Positions 11,136 to 23,457 of a stretch of 64,000 nt of DNA are shown here, piece after piece (within the stretch, counting starts at the first letter, position 1; each line of letters begins with the position of its first letter). Source of the stretch: Euphorbia lathyris (lineage: Eukaryota; Streptophyta; Magnoliopsida; Malpighiales; Euphorbiaceae); NCBI RefSeq assembly GCF_963576675.1, contig NC_088913.1:75763001-75827000 (forward strand). The letters are read 5' to 3'. Below the pieces are notes generated by a model, which was given only the letters and a program-made list of their open reading frames with translations, was not told the origin of the DNA and ran no database searches. The translations under genes were made by a program, and so were the position numbers.

Positions 11136-12636
11136 TATTGGTCCCTTGTGATTAGTTCCAAAGGGGGGGGGGGGGGGGGTTAGGAACTAATGTAACTTTT
11201 TCGCTTTAATTGCTCTGACTTAATTTAATTCTTTGAGTTTCGCAACTCAGTTTTGGTCAGCGTGGCCGAGTGAGTCGTAAGACGGCTTTAGTCAGATACT
11301 GACTAGAACTGTTTTACTTGTGAGTTGGGAAATGACACATTTGTAGTCAGCTTCCAACTCAGCACTCTGATTTACTCAGTGTCAGCTAAGCAATTTATAT
11401 ACTGAGTAAATATAGCAAGCAACACATATAGATATATATTGAAAGAAAGTTAGAAATTACTCAGCACGACTTATCCTGGTTCGGCCTCTCCGCTTACGTC
11501 CAGTCCCCAGAATCCCTCCGGGCTTTTTAAATCCAATACTAAGCTCTTTAAAGGTAGATCACAAACCGTTTACAGGGCAGTTGAATATGCAAGAGTACCG
11601 TCCTCTATTCGTCTACTCAACTCCACTAAGTGCTACAACCCAGCACTTAGATTTTCTCTACCACTGAGAACCAAACCGAGTACTCAGCACACTCTCTCAA
11701 TACTACGATTGATACAAGATTGTTCTTTTTCAGACAAAGAACACTTTAGATGATTACAAAGAAAATCACTCTAGCATTTACACAGGAATAGAAATTTGGT
11801 GTAAGATCTCTTTCTTGTATTGATGTGCTTTTGTATGTATGCTCTTATTCTCTTTTTGTTTTTACCATCGGCAAAGGATCCAAGAAGTATACTTGTCCTT
11901 TTATAGTTGTATTCTGAAGACTTGTTCATTTGAATTCTGGATTTGTCCGTTGAATCCAAACGGCTCCTTTTTACGACAAGGCTCTGGTCAGCTTCAGATT
12001 TGCAGGCCAATCATGTCGTCTGAATTCCGCAGGCGTCAGGTTTGTCTTCTTCTCGCAGGTTTCATCTCTTTGTGCCAGTTTGTCTTTTAGCAAAAGCACA
12101 GTTGACCCATACATCTTGAAATTGACTTTTGCGTAATTCCAAGGTTTCTATTATTAGTGCAGACAGTTGTCGGATCTTGTCTTTTAGCAAACGGATCATT
12201 CGCGCTGTCCTGAAGATCACTCAGCTTGTCTTTGATAGCCGTTTTCTTCGATTGTTGCTAATAAAAATACTGAGTTCTCTTTTACTCAGCTTCCATGGTC
12301 AGCTTCGTTCTGCAAGACACAGTTCTCAAGAAGACTTCTCTACTTTTGATACTGAGTTGCGTTCCACTCAGCTTCGTTGATTTGTTTGATCCTTAAGCTT
12401 CTATTCTGAAGATCTTCTATCATGCTGAGTTATACTCCACTCAGCTTGTGCTGTTTACTCATGCTGACTTCGTCCTGTCTTACTTTTTATTTCCATTTGC
12501 ATTTATATTTACACTCAACATTGAACAAACATATTAGTACACTTAAATCAAAGCACTTAAATTTAATTGTCCCTTAATCATAGATTATCTTAAATAATTT
12601 TGTCAAATCAAAATCATGTGGAAAGGTGTTTCAACA
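11136..12636 (-). mobile_element. Solo LTR (1501 bp) inserted in a LINE
   Basis: Inverted copy of the LTR at 7047-8536. On the minus strand it begins TGTTGAAACACC at 12636 and ends GGGACCAATA at 11136. The minus-strand TATA box is at 11898-11905. A 17-G run (11163-11179) is bracketed by ATTAGTTCC and GGAACTAAT. TGGTT duplications at 11131-11135 and 12637-12641 define the ends. Removing the insert and one TGGTT rejoins the LINE sequence. Dense CTCAGC/GTCAGC words occur throughout. The absence of gag-pol and of a second LTR shows internal recombination to a solo LTR. Confidence 0.85.
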
Positions 12637-13215
12637 TGGTTGGAACACGTTAGTTTGGAATAACAGGCAATTGGGGGCTGATGTTTTTCTTCACATAGCA
12701 AGCTATTTCATAAGGGATTGGCAGGAGGCCAAATCGAGGTCTTTCAACGTTTGTAGAGATGCTATTGATTTAGAGGTTTTAAGTGGTTTGGAAATTTGGC
12801 CTAAACTTGCGGTTTCTTATTACAAGGTCAATGTCGATGCTTTTGTCATTCCAGGGTTTGGTTCTTTGGGAATTAGTGACGTGTTGAAGGACTATAATGA
12901 TTGTTTTTGTGGGGCTTTGGCGTGCCTAGTTCATGGTCCGTTCCAAGCTCGAGAATGAGAAGTTGTTGGTGTGAGGGAGACATTGAGTTTGATCGAGATG
13001 AAAGATCTTGGTAATGTTGATTTTGAAACTGATACAACTTTGATCGTTAATCATATCAAATCTCTTAGCTTTCGGGCCTGCTTATGAAATGGTTATAAAT
13101 GACTTTAAAAGGTTGTTGTTTTCTTACCTAATGTAAAATGCAGTTATATAGACCGTTCTGCGAATATGGTAGTTCATGAACAAGTATGAATTAGTTAGAA
13201 ATAGTATTTCTTCAT
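12637..13215 (+). pseudogene. LINE 3' part (RNase H), continuation of 9120-11135
   Basis: Resumes with GWNTLVWNNR, the usual link between zf-RVT and RNase H in these LINEs. The RNase H region follows: YYKVNVDAFVIPGFGSLG, with the D of the NVDA motif kept, then decayed coding to about 13215. In-frame stops and frameshifts are present. Confidence 0.75.
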
Positions 13216-13219
13216 TTCT

Positions 13220-13759
13220 TCATCAAAACTTAAAACTTATGGAATAGACTCGGAGTCCTTTAAATTAAACATACTCTTTTTTATTATTTCAATATTGAAT
13301 TTCTCTTTCTTTTGGGAAAAAAATCCGTTGATCATAAATGAATTAATATGCTATTTTGATACAATATGCGATAATTTTTAAACTATTAACAAAAATAAAG
13401 TATTAAGTTTTTAAAATGATAGTGCCAAATATAAATCTAAATATTATAAGCAAATTATAAAATTATAAATTAAATAACAATATAACAAATAACAAAACCC
13501 AAAGGAAGGGTCCAATTAATGGAATTCGTAGCTGTGTATTCCAAAGTGAATCTTTGAAATTTATTTATATTATGATTTTTAAATTTTTAAATTTTATATT
13601 TATATGAAAAATTACAAATTAGGGGTCCACCTTGACTTGACTTGATGCCCAACTTTGCCTGTAAAACCAACACATGGAAGAGCACGAAGGATTTGTTTTC
13701 TAGAAATAGATAATGTAATTTAACCAAACATAAAACCACAATTAATATGTACATAAACA
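13220..13759. other. AT-rich intergenic stretch, nothing recognised
   Basis: No coding potential or defined repeat seen. Confidence 0.5.
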
Positions 13760-13863
13760 CATTTTATATATGTTATCCGATTTTTCTCGATGCGAGAATC
13801 GTTTAAGACTCGAACTCAATATCTAATTTAAATGGTTTGATGCTCTTAATCATTCAAACTAAC
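13760..13863 (-). mobile_element. tRNA-derived SINE fragment
   Basis: The minus strand reads a pol III B-box-like GAGTTCGAGTCTT, with an A-box-like TTAGTTTGAATGATTAAG about 45 bases upstream. This is the layout of a tRNA-derived SINE head. The hAT-type MITE that starts at 13864 abuts it. Confidence 0.4.
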
Positions 13864-14347
13864 CAGTAGCGGAGCCAGAATTTGAGATTTGGAGGACTAA
13901 TTTTAGTTACGTAATTTATGGTAATTTTTTAAACTCCAGTCCGTTAGGGTTGGAAAATTTTTTTAGCATCCAGCATGATAAAGCTGCTTCATTTTTACCA
14001 AAGTGAAAAACATAAATATATTTAATTTTCTATATCTTTAATGTTGATTTCTTAAACTAAAACATCTAAATTTTTGTAGTTTTTATGTGTTGAATGTAAA
14101 AAAATTAAAACTTTTAAACTTAAAAGAAGTAGAAATATTTAATGTTTTATAAATCTAATATTAAATTCTTAAAAATTACATTTGGAAAAAAAAAAACTTT
14201 AAAAGAGTTGTAGGGAAAAAATCAATTAGAATAAAATTAATATACTAAAATTAGGGAGCTATAAACTACCGGACACATTTTACTCAAGGATGGAGCCGGC
14301 GGCCGGAGGGGCCGAAGCCCCCGAGCTCTGGACTGGCTCCACCCCTG
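13864..14347. mobile_element. hAT-type MITE (484 bp)
   Basis: Ends CAGTAGCGGAGCCAG and CTGGCTCCACCCCTG form terminal inverted repeats. It is flanked by the 8-bp near-duplications AAACTAAC (13856-13863) and AAATTAAC (14348-14355), 7 of 8 identical. The CAGTGGCGGAGCCAG-type end is common in plant genomes. No transposase. Confidence 0.75.
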
Positions 14348-14565
14348 AAATTAACCTTAATTAGTATCCACAATTTTAATTGATTATAAACAACTGTAAA
14401 TTAAATCAAAACATATATTTTTTTCCGAAATGGAAGCCACAGACAAAAATTCATAGTTTTTTTTTTTCTAAACTGATTTAATTAGTTTCTGCTTGATTTT
14501 ATTGCATTGGTTGATTTGAATTCCGTATAAAGTATTTACATGATGTGATATATTTTTTTTTTTTA

Positions 14566-15201
14566 GGTTTTGCTATTCATCCTCTCCAAATTACTTATCA
14601 TCTCTTTTTTTTCCATTCAAACACTTAATATCATCTCGCTCTCGAATCAAAAATTGGATTTCTGAAAAATGGACCCGAGAACGTCAAGAAAATCGAATAA
14701 CTATAGTTTCTATTTACACTAATTGAAATTCGTCTCAAAAAACTAATCGATTCAATCAATATATAAAAAAAATTCATCCAAATTGATCTAAACGGGTGAT
14801 TCACACCACCTGACCTAAGTAGAAACGGATGAACTACCCGTTTCTACCTAGGTAGAAACGGGTGGATCACTCGTTTCTACCTAGGCAGAAACGGGTAGTT
14901 CATTTGTTTCTGCCAAGGCCAGGTGGTGTGAATCACTCGTTTAGCACATATTCAACGAGTTTTGTCTCCGAATCCGGAGACGGAACTCATGTTTTCGATT
15001 CGATTTTCAAATAAAAATACTTATCCGATGAATCATTAGTCTTTTTCCTCTATCGTGTTTAAGTCCCATGAATGTTGTTCAGGTTTTTGAATTTCGAAAA
15101 AATTTGAGAGAATTTCAGTTTTTGAATTTAAAAAATGAAAAAGCCAAAAGTGTTCCAACAGGAGTGGTGATAAGTAATTTGGTGGTGGTGAATAGCAATC
15201 C
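14566..15201. mobile_element. Foldback / Mutator-like MITE with a palindromic core
   Basis: Outer inverted repeats of about 40 bases: the left start GGTTTTGCTATTCA and CAAATTACTTATCA pair with the right end read in reverse, GGATTGCTATTCA and CAAATTACTTATCA. The centre holds a separate long palindrome (14788-14944). The T-rich flanks hide any target duplication. No ORF. Confidence 0.6.
14788..14944. repeat. 157-bp near-perfect palindrome
   Basis: The left arm starts CTAAACGGGTGATTCACACC and the right arm, reverse-complemented, starts CTAAACGAGTGATTCACACC. Pairing continues for about 70 bases per arm with few mismatches. Inside, AGAAACGG(G/A)T units alternate in both orientations around two CCTAGG centres. 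A transcript would fold into one long hairpin. Confidence 0.85.
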
Positions 15202-15476
15202 ACTTTTTTTTTTAAGAAATGTGATATTTTTTTATTGCGTATAGTTTTTTTTAATAATGTATTTAATAAAAAAAATTAGATATTTTTAATAAAGAAAATT
15301 GAATGATGAAATAAAAATGAGAAAATAAATTCAATTACCCAATAAAATCCAAAAGGGGCTTAATGGAAAAGAAACGTGAAGTTGAGGGCCACAAAGAGTA
15401 TATTTGAGTAAAATAAATAAATAAAAAAGTCAAAAAGTATACCTTTCCTTGTATTGTAACCTAATTTAAAATCAAT

Positions 15477-15484
15477 TATAAATC
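15477..15484 (+). promoter_or_regulatory. Putative TATA box of the transporter gene
   Basis: TATAAATC, followed by a CT-rich start region (CTCTCTCTTTTTGCAATAC). It lies about 490 bases before the ATG and would put the transcript start near 15510. Confidence 0.45.
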
Positions 15485-15787
15485 TCTCTCTTTTTGCAAT
15501 ACAGAAAACTGAAATCAGAGAAAATAAATATAAAAATTAAAAACCCAAAACTAAAAAAAAAAAAAAAAACTTCTCACGCGTTTACCACCTCCTTCCCTCC
15601 TTCTTCTTCTTCTGCTGCTTGCTCAAATTCGTCTTCGTCTTCTTCATCTTCTTCGTTTTTCTCTTCTTCAGGAAAACCCACATTTCTTCTAAATCCTTTG
15701 AATTAATCATCGCTTTCCCTCCAAAATTTGCCCTCAAATTTCCCGTCTTTTTATTCTATTTTTATTTGTTGAAAATTCGAGTTCTCT

Positions 15788-15881
15788 ATGTCACAGATCC
15801 ATGGGCCACCTTCCAATCTCCATTGATAGTCCTTCTCTATTTCCAGATCCATACCAAGGGAGTACACATCACCTCACCTAA
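15788..15881 (+). promoter_or_regulatory. Two overlapping upstream ORFs in the leader
   Basis: If the leader is unspliced it contains ATG at 15788 (12 codons, TGA at 15824-15826) and ATG at 15801 (26 codons, TAA at 15879-15881). They lie in different frames, 87 bases or more before the main ATG. The leader also has a CTT/TCT-rich tract at 15598-15670. Confidence 0.4.
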
Positions 15882-15967
15882 TCTCCGTTCACCTCCTCAA
15901 ATCTCTGCCGTCCGATCAGGACTGAAATATCCTCTAGAAAAATTGATTAAATTAAAAAACCCCAAAT

Positions 15968-18671
15968 ATGAAGAGTACATCGCGGTTCTTCACAATCGGT
16001 CTAGTTGCCTCCTGGTACTCATCAAATATTGGGGTTTTGTTACTGAACAAGTACTTGCTCAGCAATTATGGCTTCAAGTATCCGATCTTCCTTACTATGT
16101 GCCATATGACCGCTTGTAGTTTGCTTAGCTATATCGCCATTGCTTGGATGAAGATGGTCCCTATGCAGACAATTCGTTCCCGCGTTCAATTCTTCAAGAT
16201 CACCGCCTTGAGTCTCGTTTTCTGCGTGTCGGTCGTGTTTGGTAATATTTCCTTGAGGTTCTTGCCCGTCTCGTTTAATCAGGCGATTGGTGCTACGACG
16301 CCATTTTTCACTGCGGTTTTTGCTTATTTGATGACTCTTAGGAGAGAGGCTTGGCTTACTTATGTCACCTTGGTTCCCGTTGTTACTGGAGTTGTTATTG
16401 CCAGTGGGGTATGTTTTTCCCTTCCTTTTTTCCCTTTATGAGAGCTTAAATTATGTGAATTTTGGAGATGGGTTTGCTTTGTTTGTTTCTAAATTAGGTG
16501 TTTTTGGAAAGGTTTTTTGAATTATGGTTGATTTAGTTGAATTTTTTAGCTGTTTATAGTAGCTGGAAAACATATGATAATGGAATTCCTGTTAGTTGAT
16601 CTATTGATGTAATTTAGTTAATTTTAAGTGGAATAGCTTGACTTTTGAACTGAATAGTGGCAAGTATCAAGTGGTCTTTGGTAAGTTACTGGAGGCTCTT
16701 GTATTTGTATACCAGAAAATGAATGACTAAGTTGTCTAATCTAAAGAGAAAGAAAATAAATGAACTTTTTGGCTTTAATTTGGAGTCTTAGAAATGGAGG
16801 TAAATGAAATGTACGAGTTCGGGTGTTTGATTGCCTGTCATACATAGGACTACCACTGCCTTGTCTGATATAGCTGCTTGCATAAGTTGTTCAATTGTAT
16901 AGTTAGAATATAATCAAATTGCATTACTTGAGCGGAGATAAGAGTTTTCACAAGAATTGGGACTCTCCATTAAGAGTGCCTGGGCATGTTCCGCAGTGCA
17001 ACCAAAAGTCTCAGTACTAGTTGGATGCTTAAATTTTGGTTGGAGGAAAAGCCAAAGTCTTTTTCCGTTGAATTTCCATTATTGGCAATGAGTACCAGCA
17101 ATGTTGAAGTTTGGGTGCCATTGTTCTCATTGTGAAGAACTTATTATTTGAGAGCTTTTTATTTATTTACGTCTTTGTGGCGTGTGGTGTGATGGTTACT
17201 TTTGTCTTTCTCAGTCCAATTGAATACCCCCTTCCTTGTTTTTGGAGATATGGGGTCTATGTAGTATACAGATGATTCCATTGCTACATACTTATGCTTA
17301 TCTTGCCTCTGTCCACAGGGTGAGCCAAGCTTTCATCTGTTTGGGTTTATAATGTGTATTGCGGCTACAGCTGCAAGGGCACTCAAATCAGTGCTGCAGG
17401 GGATTTTACTTTCTTCGGAGGGGTAAGATTTTTTATTTTTTGGTTTTAATGCATTGTTTTTGTTTCTTTTGAAATTATAAAGCTATTTCTATTTTTTTTC
17501 ATAATCTAAATTAATCTGGAAATGGAATTGCATACTGAAAAGCCCTTAATCTTTCAGGGAAAAGCTGAATTCTATGAATCTCCTTCTCTACATGGCTCCT
17601 ATTGCTGTAGTGTTTTTGCTCCCTGCAACTCTTATCATGGAAGATAATGTTGTTGGCATTACACTGGCTCTTGCAAGGGATGATATTAAGATCGTCTGGT
17701 ACCTATTGTTCAACTCATCACTGGCATATTTTGTGAATTTGACCAATTTCTTGGTCACAAAACACACCAGTGCTTTGACTTTACAGGTATGCTGTCCTTT
17801 TCTACTCGAGATCCTACACTTGCGTATGTTGCCAATAGAAAACTTGTGTTTACATTGAACAGCAATGCTTAAGAATGCAATGATTTCCTCTACCTGACTA
17901 ACGGAAAGGAGTGTAATTGTTGACGGGGCCAAATAATTCCATTTGAACCATTGAACTTTCACGGATATGCACATTTTTTTAGAACTTCTTTCTGATTTTT
18001 TTGAACGCAGTCCTGTTCTCTGCATATGAAATACAGTGTCTGGTGATATTTTGAAATTATTAATTCTATGTGAGACATATTATCAGACAGCAAGCACTTT
18101 CAAGCGGATAATAACTGAACGTTCTTGTTGATAGGACAACTGGATTTGATATAATTAAACCATACTTATTTTTAGTGCTAAAAAGTGCGAGTTTTATGTA
18201 CCTTGGCATGTTATCTAGTTAGGAAATTATTGATATAATCTCCTGAAAGGACTTTGATGATGATGATGAGTGAAGATGTCTTTGAACTTTGAACTGTTAA
18301 CTTGGTGGTCTAATTTATTTTGAGGGCTTCATGTGGAAATTAGAAATCCTTCATCATCAGCATTTTGAATTATACGCAGAGGGATCCGTTTGATTTAGTT
18401 TTCGGCATGCAATGTTTTCTTCTTGAAAGAAGTGCAAGTTCATTGTAAAAACTTGTGAAATTACCTTTACTCTTGATATGAATGTGTTTTTGAGATATAT
18501 GAAATATCTTTGTGATCTTTGCAGGTTCTAGGGAATGCAAAAGGGGCTGTAGCAGTTGTTGTTTCGATTTTAATTTTCAAAAATCCGGTGTCAGTAACTG
18601 GAATGATGGGTTACGCACTTACAGTCTTTGGAGTCATCCTCTACAGCGAAGCTAAGAAAAGAAGCAAATGA
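15968..18671 (+). CDS. Nucleotide-sugar / triose-phosphate translocator family transporter (UUAT-clade-like)
   Basis: Golgi-type drug/metabolite-superfamily antiporter (TPT domain, PF03151), with about ten membrane helices and 306 aa. Exons: 15968-16408, 17319-17422, 17558-17786, 18525-18671 (stop TGA). All junctions are GT-AG and in phase. N-terminus [20 protein letters not shown], with no cleavable plastid peptide. Family features: [20 protein letters not shown], the helix [40 protein letters not shown], and a C-terminal lysine-rich SEAKKRSK tail typical of Golgi/ER members. The length matches the roughly 308-aa Arabidopsis At3g11320/At5g05820 group, related to UDP-uronic acid/UDP-arabinose transporters (recalled). 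The substrate cannot be read from sequence. The gene faces the TTI2-like gene tail to tail. Confidence 0.92.
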
Positions 18672-19070
18672 AGTGTGTAGTATCTGTGAAAAGATTTGAG
18701 CAAAAAGTTACACATTTTGTTAGCATTGGTGCCAGGACAGCAACAACCTTCTTCCTAGGGAGGCAGTTGAATGCTGATTATGGATTTTGGCCTCTAAATT
18801 CAAATATTTTTTTTTCTTTTTTCTCGTTTACATGGAACCAAGAGATAGGTTTCCATTTGTATCAGCAGCAGCAACAAGTGCAGTGCAGAATTAGCAAGAA
18901 GTAGAAAACTCAAAATAAGGGACTGATTTATCTCTATTATTCCCAGGATAGGGTTTGTAGAGGAATATCTTTCTTTTCTTTTTTCTTTTTTATTCTTTCA
19001 GGAAATTATTGTAGAATCGGCTCTCTACAGAATCAGTTTGTTATTGAAATTTGTCATACTGATTAATTAA
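18672..19070 (+). other. 3' UTR region of the transporter gene
   Basis: Non-coding; AATTAATGAAAAC near 19065 could serve as a poly(A) signal. The next gene ends at 19715 on the other strand. Confidence 0.4.
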
Positions 19071-19714
19071 TGAAAACAAACCTCAATTTTTACTGCTATT
19101 TATCATCTTGTGACTTTGTGGTGTCCTGTGTTCGCTTTCTGCCCTTAAATTCTAATTTTGATATATTTAGTTCATGTGTTATTATTTGTTTATAAAATTT
19201 TATCTTTACATAGCGTATAGTTAATCCAAAGGTAAAAGGAAAAAAAGTTCTCATGGCATTATTTTTGTGAAACAAATTGGAGTTCCAATTCAGTCCATGA
19301 TTGATGATTTAATTTAGCTGGGAGTAGGAGGAATAGCAGCTTAAAAACTTATTTACAATAAATACATACATATAAGAAGAGGTTGCACCTAATGAAGTGT
19401 TTATATTAGACTAAAAACAAAGTTCTAAATGACAAAAAAAAAAAAAAAAGGAATTTTGATGAAATCTTAATGGAATCACAGATGATTATAAGCTGGGTTT
19501 ACTCAACTTGAAGCCATAACCATTGCCAAAGCTTAGCATCTTAATAACTCTTGAACTGATAGGGGGAGGTTTGAGAACCCACTAGTTGCTGGAAAACTCC
19601 ATGGAAGGTAGGAATGAAACTTTAGTTTTTTTTTGCAAAAACACCCATAGATCACCATAGAAAACCCCAAGTACCCCTTTCAGTGACTGTCTTGAAGATA
19701 ATAAGTTAATAACA

Positions 19715-22700
19715 CTATGCATGGGCAGCAATATCATGGACTGTGTTTCCCCTTAATGATGTATTCAGATTTGTCAAATTTGGATCATCCTTGTGCTTGT
19801 CCCAGCTTGTTTCAAATTGCAGGCCATTGCATCTTGGAATTACAGCAAAAAAGTTCAATTAAAACCAAGTAACCTCAACTCTATTTTGTATAAACATTTG
19901 AAAAAAATATGCTTACTGTTGAAGAAGGACCAGTATCTCAAGAATATTAGTCCTAATTCCTTCTCGATCCATCTTAAATGCTCCTTCCTTATATACTTGT
20001 ACTAGTTCTTCTACCAATCTGAAAAAAAAAAACAAGTAAAAATTGAAATGAAAGGCTAAATTATATACTCAATTACGATACCACATGCTCACTGGATTCA
20101 GTTTTAAGGTCCAGGCTATAAGTTATTCACACAAGGCAAATCGCCTGCAAATTCAAGTTAAAAATGAGAGACTATGCTGAAAGCTGGATCTACTAATGGT
20201 TTTTTAGGTGAAAACATAGTCAACTGAATTTGGTCCACCTGAGAGTGTAAGCAATGAGCATTTGAAATGCTTTTTGGTATTTTATCATCAAGTTGAATCC
20301 AGATTTGGACTCTGAAAGGGATAAAACGCTCCCAACAGCTGTTTTTGCCATACACAAGACTCGAACTTGAGACGCTGCTTAAGAGGGAGGAGTTTTACAA
20401 GTAAATTAAACAAATAATATTTGATACCCTAAGGTAACTGCATAGATCATTATGGTTCTTCTTTTGAAGTCAATGCATAGGATTTCAAATGCCAGCCGAA
20501 CTTATGCAGGTTAAAACGTTATTATTCGGCTTACCTTTCAATGTACGGCGAGTTCCTTATCCAAGTTAACCTTATTAGCGTTTGGACCCGTTTGAGAACC
20601 TGGACAAAGAGCAAAATTAGCAAACATGCATTCTCAAAAAGCATTGTTCAATAAAATGTCAAAAACAATTCTATACAGAAGCAGAAAGAGAAATTATTTG
20701 AGGCAAATGAAGACTTCCATCTTAAGAGTCAAGTTTTTTCTATAGACCAGAGAAAAAACAGAAATAAGATGCCTTGAAAGTATTAAACAAAAACAAAAAT
20801 GAAATCTGATAAATGATAACCTAAAACAAAACAAAAAAGTGTCTCCTTGGTGATTAATATCATAAAGAAAGGATGTAATGTAATGCAGAACATTGCTCAA
20901 AAGTGTACATTACTATCAAAGCAATCCAAATATAACCCTAAAGACATTCAGTGATATCAAGTTTACCAGCAGAAGAGTTTCGTCGTCATCAGCATGCATC
21001 CATTGAAAGAAAAGTGGAAAAATCCGCCTAAAGTGGGCTAATAATAGAAGACCAGTTGCATGGAAAAGTGGCTCTACAGATTTAAGCCATGCAATGCGGC
21101 GATCCTTATTCCTTGGCTGGCGCTCCAAGTGACCTAACATCTCGTTGAGTATCCTCTCAAACCTGTACAATAAATTACAAAGAACTTTATGCCAAAATAA
21201 ATGCATGATGATGCTTACTCAAAAAAAAACTACTAATCATTTGAAAAACCAGAAACCAGATTAGCAGATGACAATGTATATTCAGAAAAAAAAAAATCAT
21301 GAATGAAGAAAAAATCCAGCACGAGTGAAGTTTATTCCATTGTTAGGAACCACTATAGTGCCTAACGAATTGCACTATCCCGCTAATTCCCAGAAAACCA
21401 TAACAAGGGATAGGATATTGACCCAAAAGATGCAAGGAAACATGATGTCTGCAATTTATTATAGCGTATCTTAGAGAAGTAGATGTGTGATACTCGGTGG
21501 CAAAAACTGTAATAGCAGCTATATTTTTTCCAATACTAGCAAGATAAACTGATAAAGAAAATCAGAAAAAGGATACTGAGATCAAAGCAAATCATGCTGC
21601 AAAAAGGAGAACATTATGACTCATGTAGCAACTTACTGTAATGAAATACTTAATCTTGAGTGGACAGAAGTCCAATAGCTAATGAAATACTTAATCTTTA
21701 TCAGCTTTCTTCTTGTGAAAAAGAATAGCAATCTAAGACTGCACCAATATTTATTTATTTATTTTTCATTTGCAACTTCTGTAACATATTAATGCACATT
21801 GTAATTTCCTGTCAAACGTAACTAGGTAAAACAAAATAGAAAAAGAAAGGAGGTGCATGAGAAGTTCACCATTGACTACGAGGATTACTCCGCTGTGTAT
21901 AAGTGACAACAAGCACAGACATCTCAATAGCAGGACTCCATATCTCATCAGCAGAAGCAATATTCTGGCAGCAGGCATCAAGAATCACATCCTCATACCA
22001 ACTAAGCTCAGTAGTATTCACATTTTTTGCAAGATGTATGAAACTAATCATGCCTTGCCCCTGAAACCAAGAGAAAACAAGCATTATAATGACTTTTCTG
22101 AAAAACATAGTTCTACATCTTTTTAGAATCCTGAGATCCTAGAATAGCAAAAGTTTCTTAGAACGATTACAATCAAAGAGGATACATTTTTTCAAATGAT
22201 GTCTTTTTTAATAGAAAATCTGTTTCCCAACTCATTCTCTTCAGCATCCTTTTGTATGCATGTTCTCTCTTCTAATGCATATGAAGCAAAAGCTCTAATA
22301 TTACTTTTAGATGATGTTTATAAAAACTTTGAAAATTATGATGTTCTTTTTCCTTTGTTCACTCTATAACTGAAACTTTAAAGCAGCCAAAACGGAAGTA
22401 ATCACAAAATTAAAATTGCATTAATGAAAAAGTACGCAATGAAACTAATCCAATTATCATCCTATGAAAAATCACCATTCTACGGAAGTGTTAAACACTT
22501 GCACTAAAGGAATTAAGATTATGGGTTACTTACAGAATATTGAACACATAACAATCAGCATCAATTACAGCAAAACCAGAAGCAATTAGGCAAAACTAAG
22601 AAAATGACCGAGCATATACTTACTTTCACCTCCGGTGACCAGTGATCCATTGCAGTCAACCCACAAGGAATAACCAAAGTACACATTTTCCCCAAATGTG

Positions 22701-23457
22701 GATAATCAACCTACCAAATTAAGAAACAAACAAAGAATTAAACATCGTTACTCCGGAGAATATAAAAAATGAAGAAAAACAAATATTCTGGCTACCTGAG
22801 TAACGAACCATCTAAACTGATAAGCAGCCACAATTGCAAACCCAACCGGAGCTCGAGCTGCCGCCGAAGAAACCTCATCGCCATCAAGGTCCTTATCTAT
22901 ACAACTCTCCTTAATACTCTCTTTCAACAAGGGCAAAACCTCAGGCATAAGTTCCACTACCAATCGCTTCTCTTCACTTACCAAACCAGAATCTAATTCG
23001 AACAACTCATTAAGCCTCCTCCTATTTCTCTCCCCGAAACCACTTGTGCAATACGCCCTTGAGAACTCGTCAAAAGCCGAATTCGAGAGAAGACAGAGGT
23101 CGCTAGGTATCCATGAGAGCAATTCATGGGTCGAGACCTGAGAGGAGGAAAGTAAGGCACAAGCTAAAGCAAAATCCTTAATGGAATTCTGGAGTTGGGT
23201 TTCAGTAATTTCAGCATTGCGATCAAAGTTTTGATTAGAGAGTAGAGATTCAAGTATCAATTTGGTAGATACGTTTGTGCCTTCTGCTGGTGTGTAGTTT
23301 GCTCTGGATATAGAGTCTAGTATACCAGCCGATAGCCTGAAAAGCGAGAATTAAGATAAATCGGCATGTTTTCGGAGAGAAAGGAAACAAATAGATAGAA
23401 AGAAGAAAGAGCTTACTGAATTAATCGGCTATGGAGATCAAAGAGAGAATTCACCAT
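19715..23457 (-). CDS. TTI2: TTI2-like ARM-repeat protein (TELO2-interacting protein 2 family)
   Basis: Eight-exon gene; minus-strand exons in order: 23417-23457, 22796-23336, 22624-22710, 21870-22060, 20967-21162, 20535-20599, 19917-20018, 19715-19832 (stop TAG). All junctions are GT-AG and phases agree, giving 446 aa. It starts MVNSLFDLHSRLIQ and ends GNTVHDIAAHA. Recognisable blocks: DYPHLGKMCTLVIPCGLTAM, DHWSPEVKGQGMISFIHL, NIASADEIWSPAIEMSV and FPLFFQWMHADDDET, which match my memory of plant Tti2-family (PF10521) proteins. In yeast and animals Tti2 works with Tel2 and Tti1 to stabilise PI3K-like kinases (TOR, ATM, ATR); a similar plant role is inference. A generic ARM-repeat protein is the alternative. 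Confidence 0.82.
20157..20410 (-). mobile_element. tRNA-derived SINE in a TTI2 intron
   Basis: The minus strand shows a B-box-like AAGTTCGAGTCTTG and, upstream, an A-box-like ACTTGTAAAACTCCTCC, followed by about 170 bases of SINE-like body. It lies between the exons at 20535-20599 and 19917-20018, in the sense orientation of the host gene. Confidence 0.45.

Noticed and set aside
15494..16119. Open frames overlapping the transporter leader (70 and 166 codons)
   Set aside because: They start with TTG rather than ATG, are low-complexity, and are explained by the CTT-rich leader and by the out-of-frame transporter exon.
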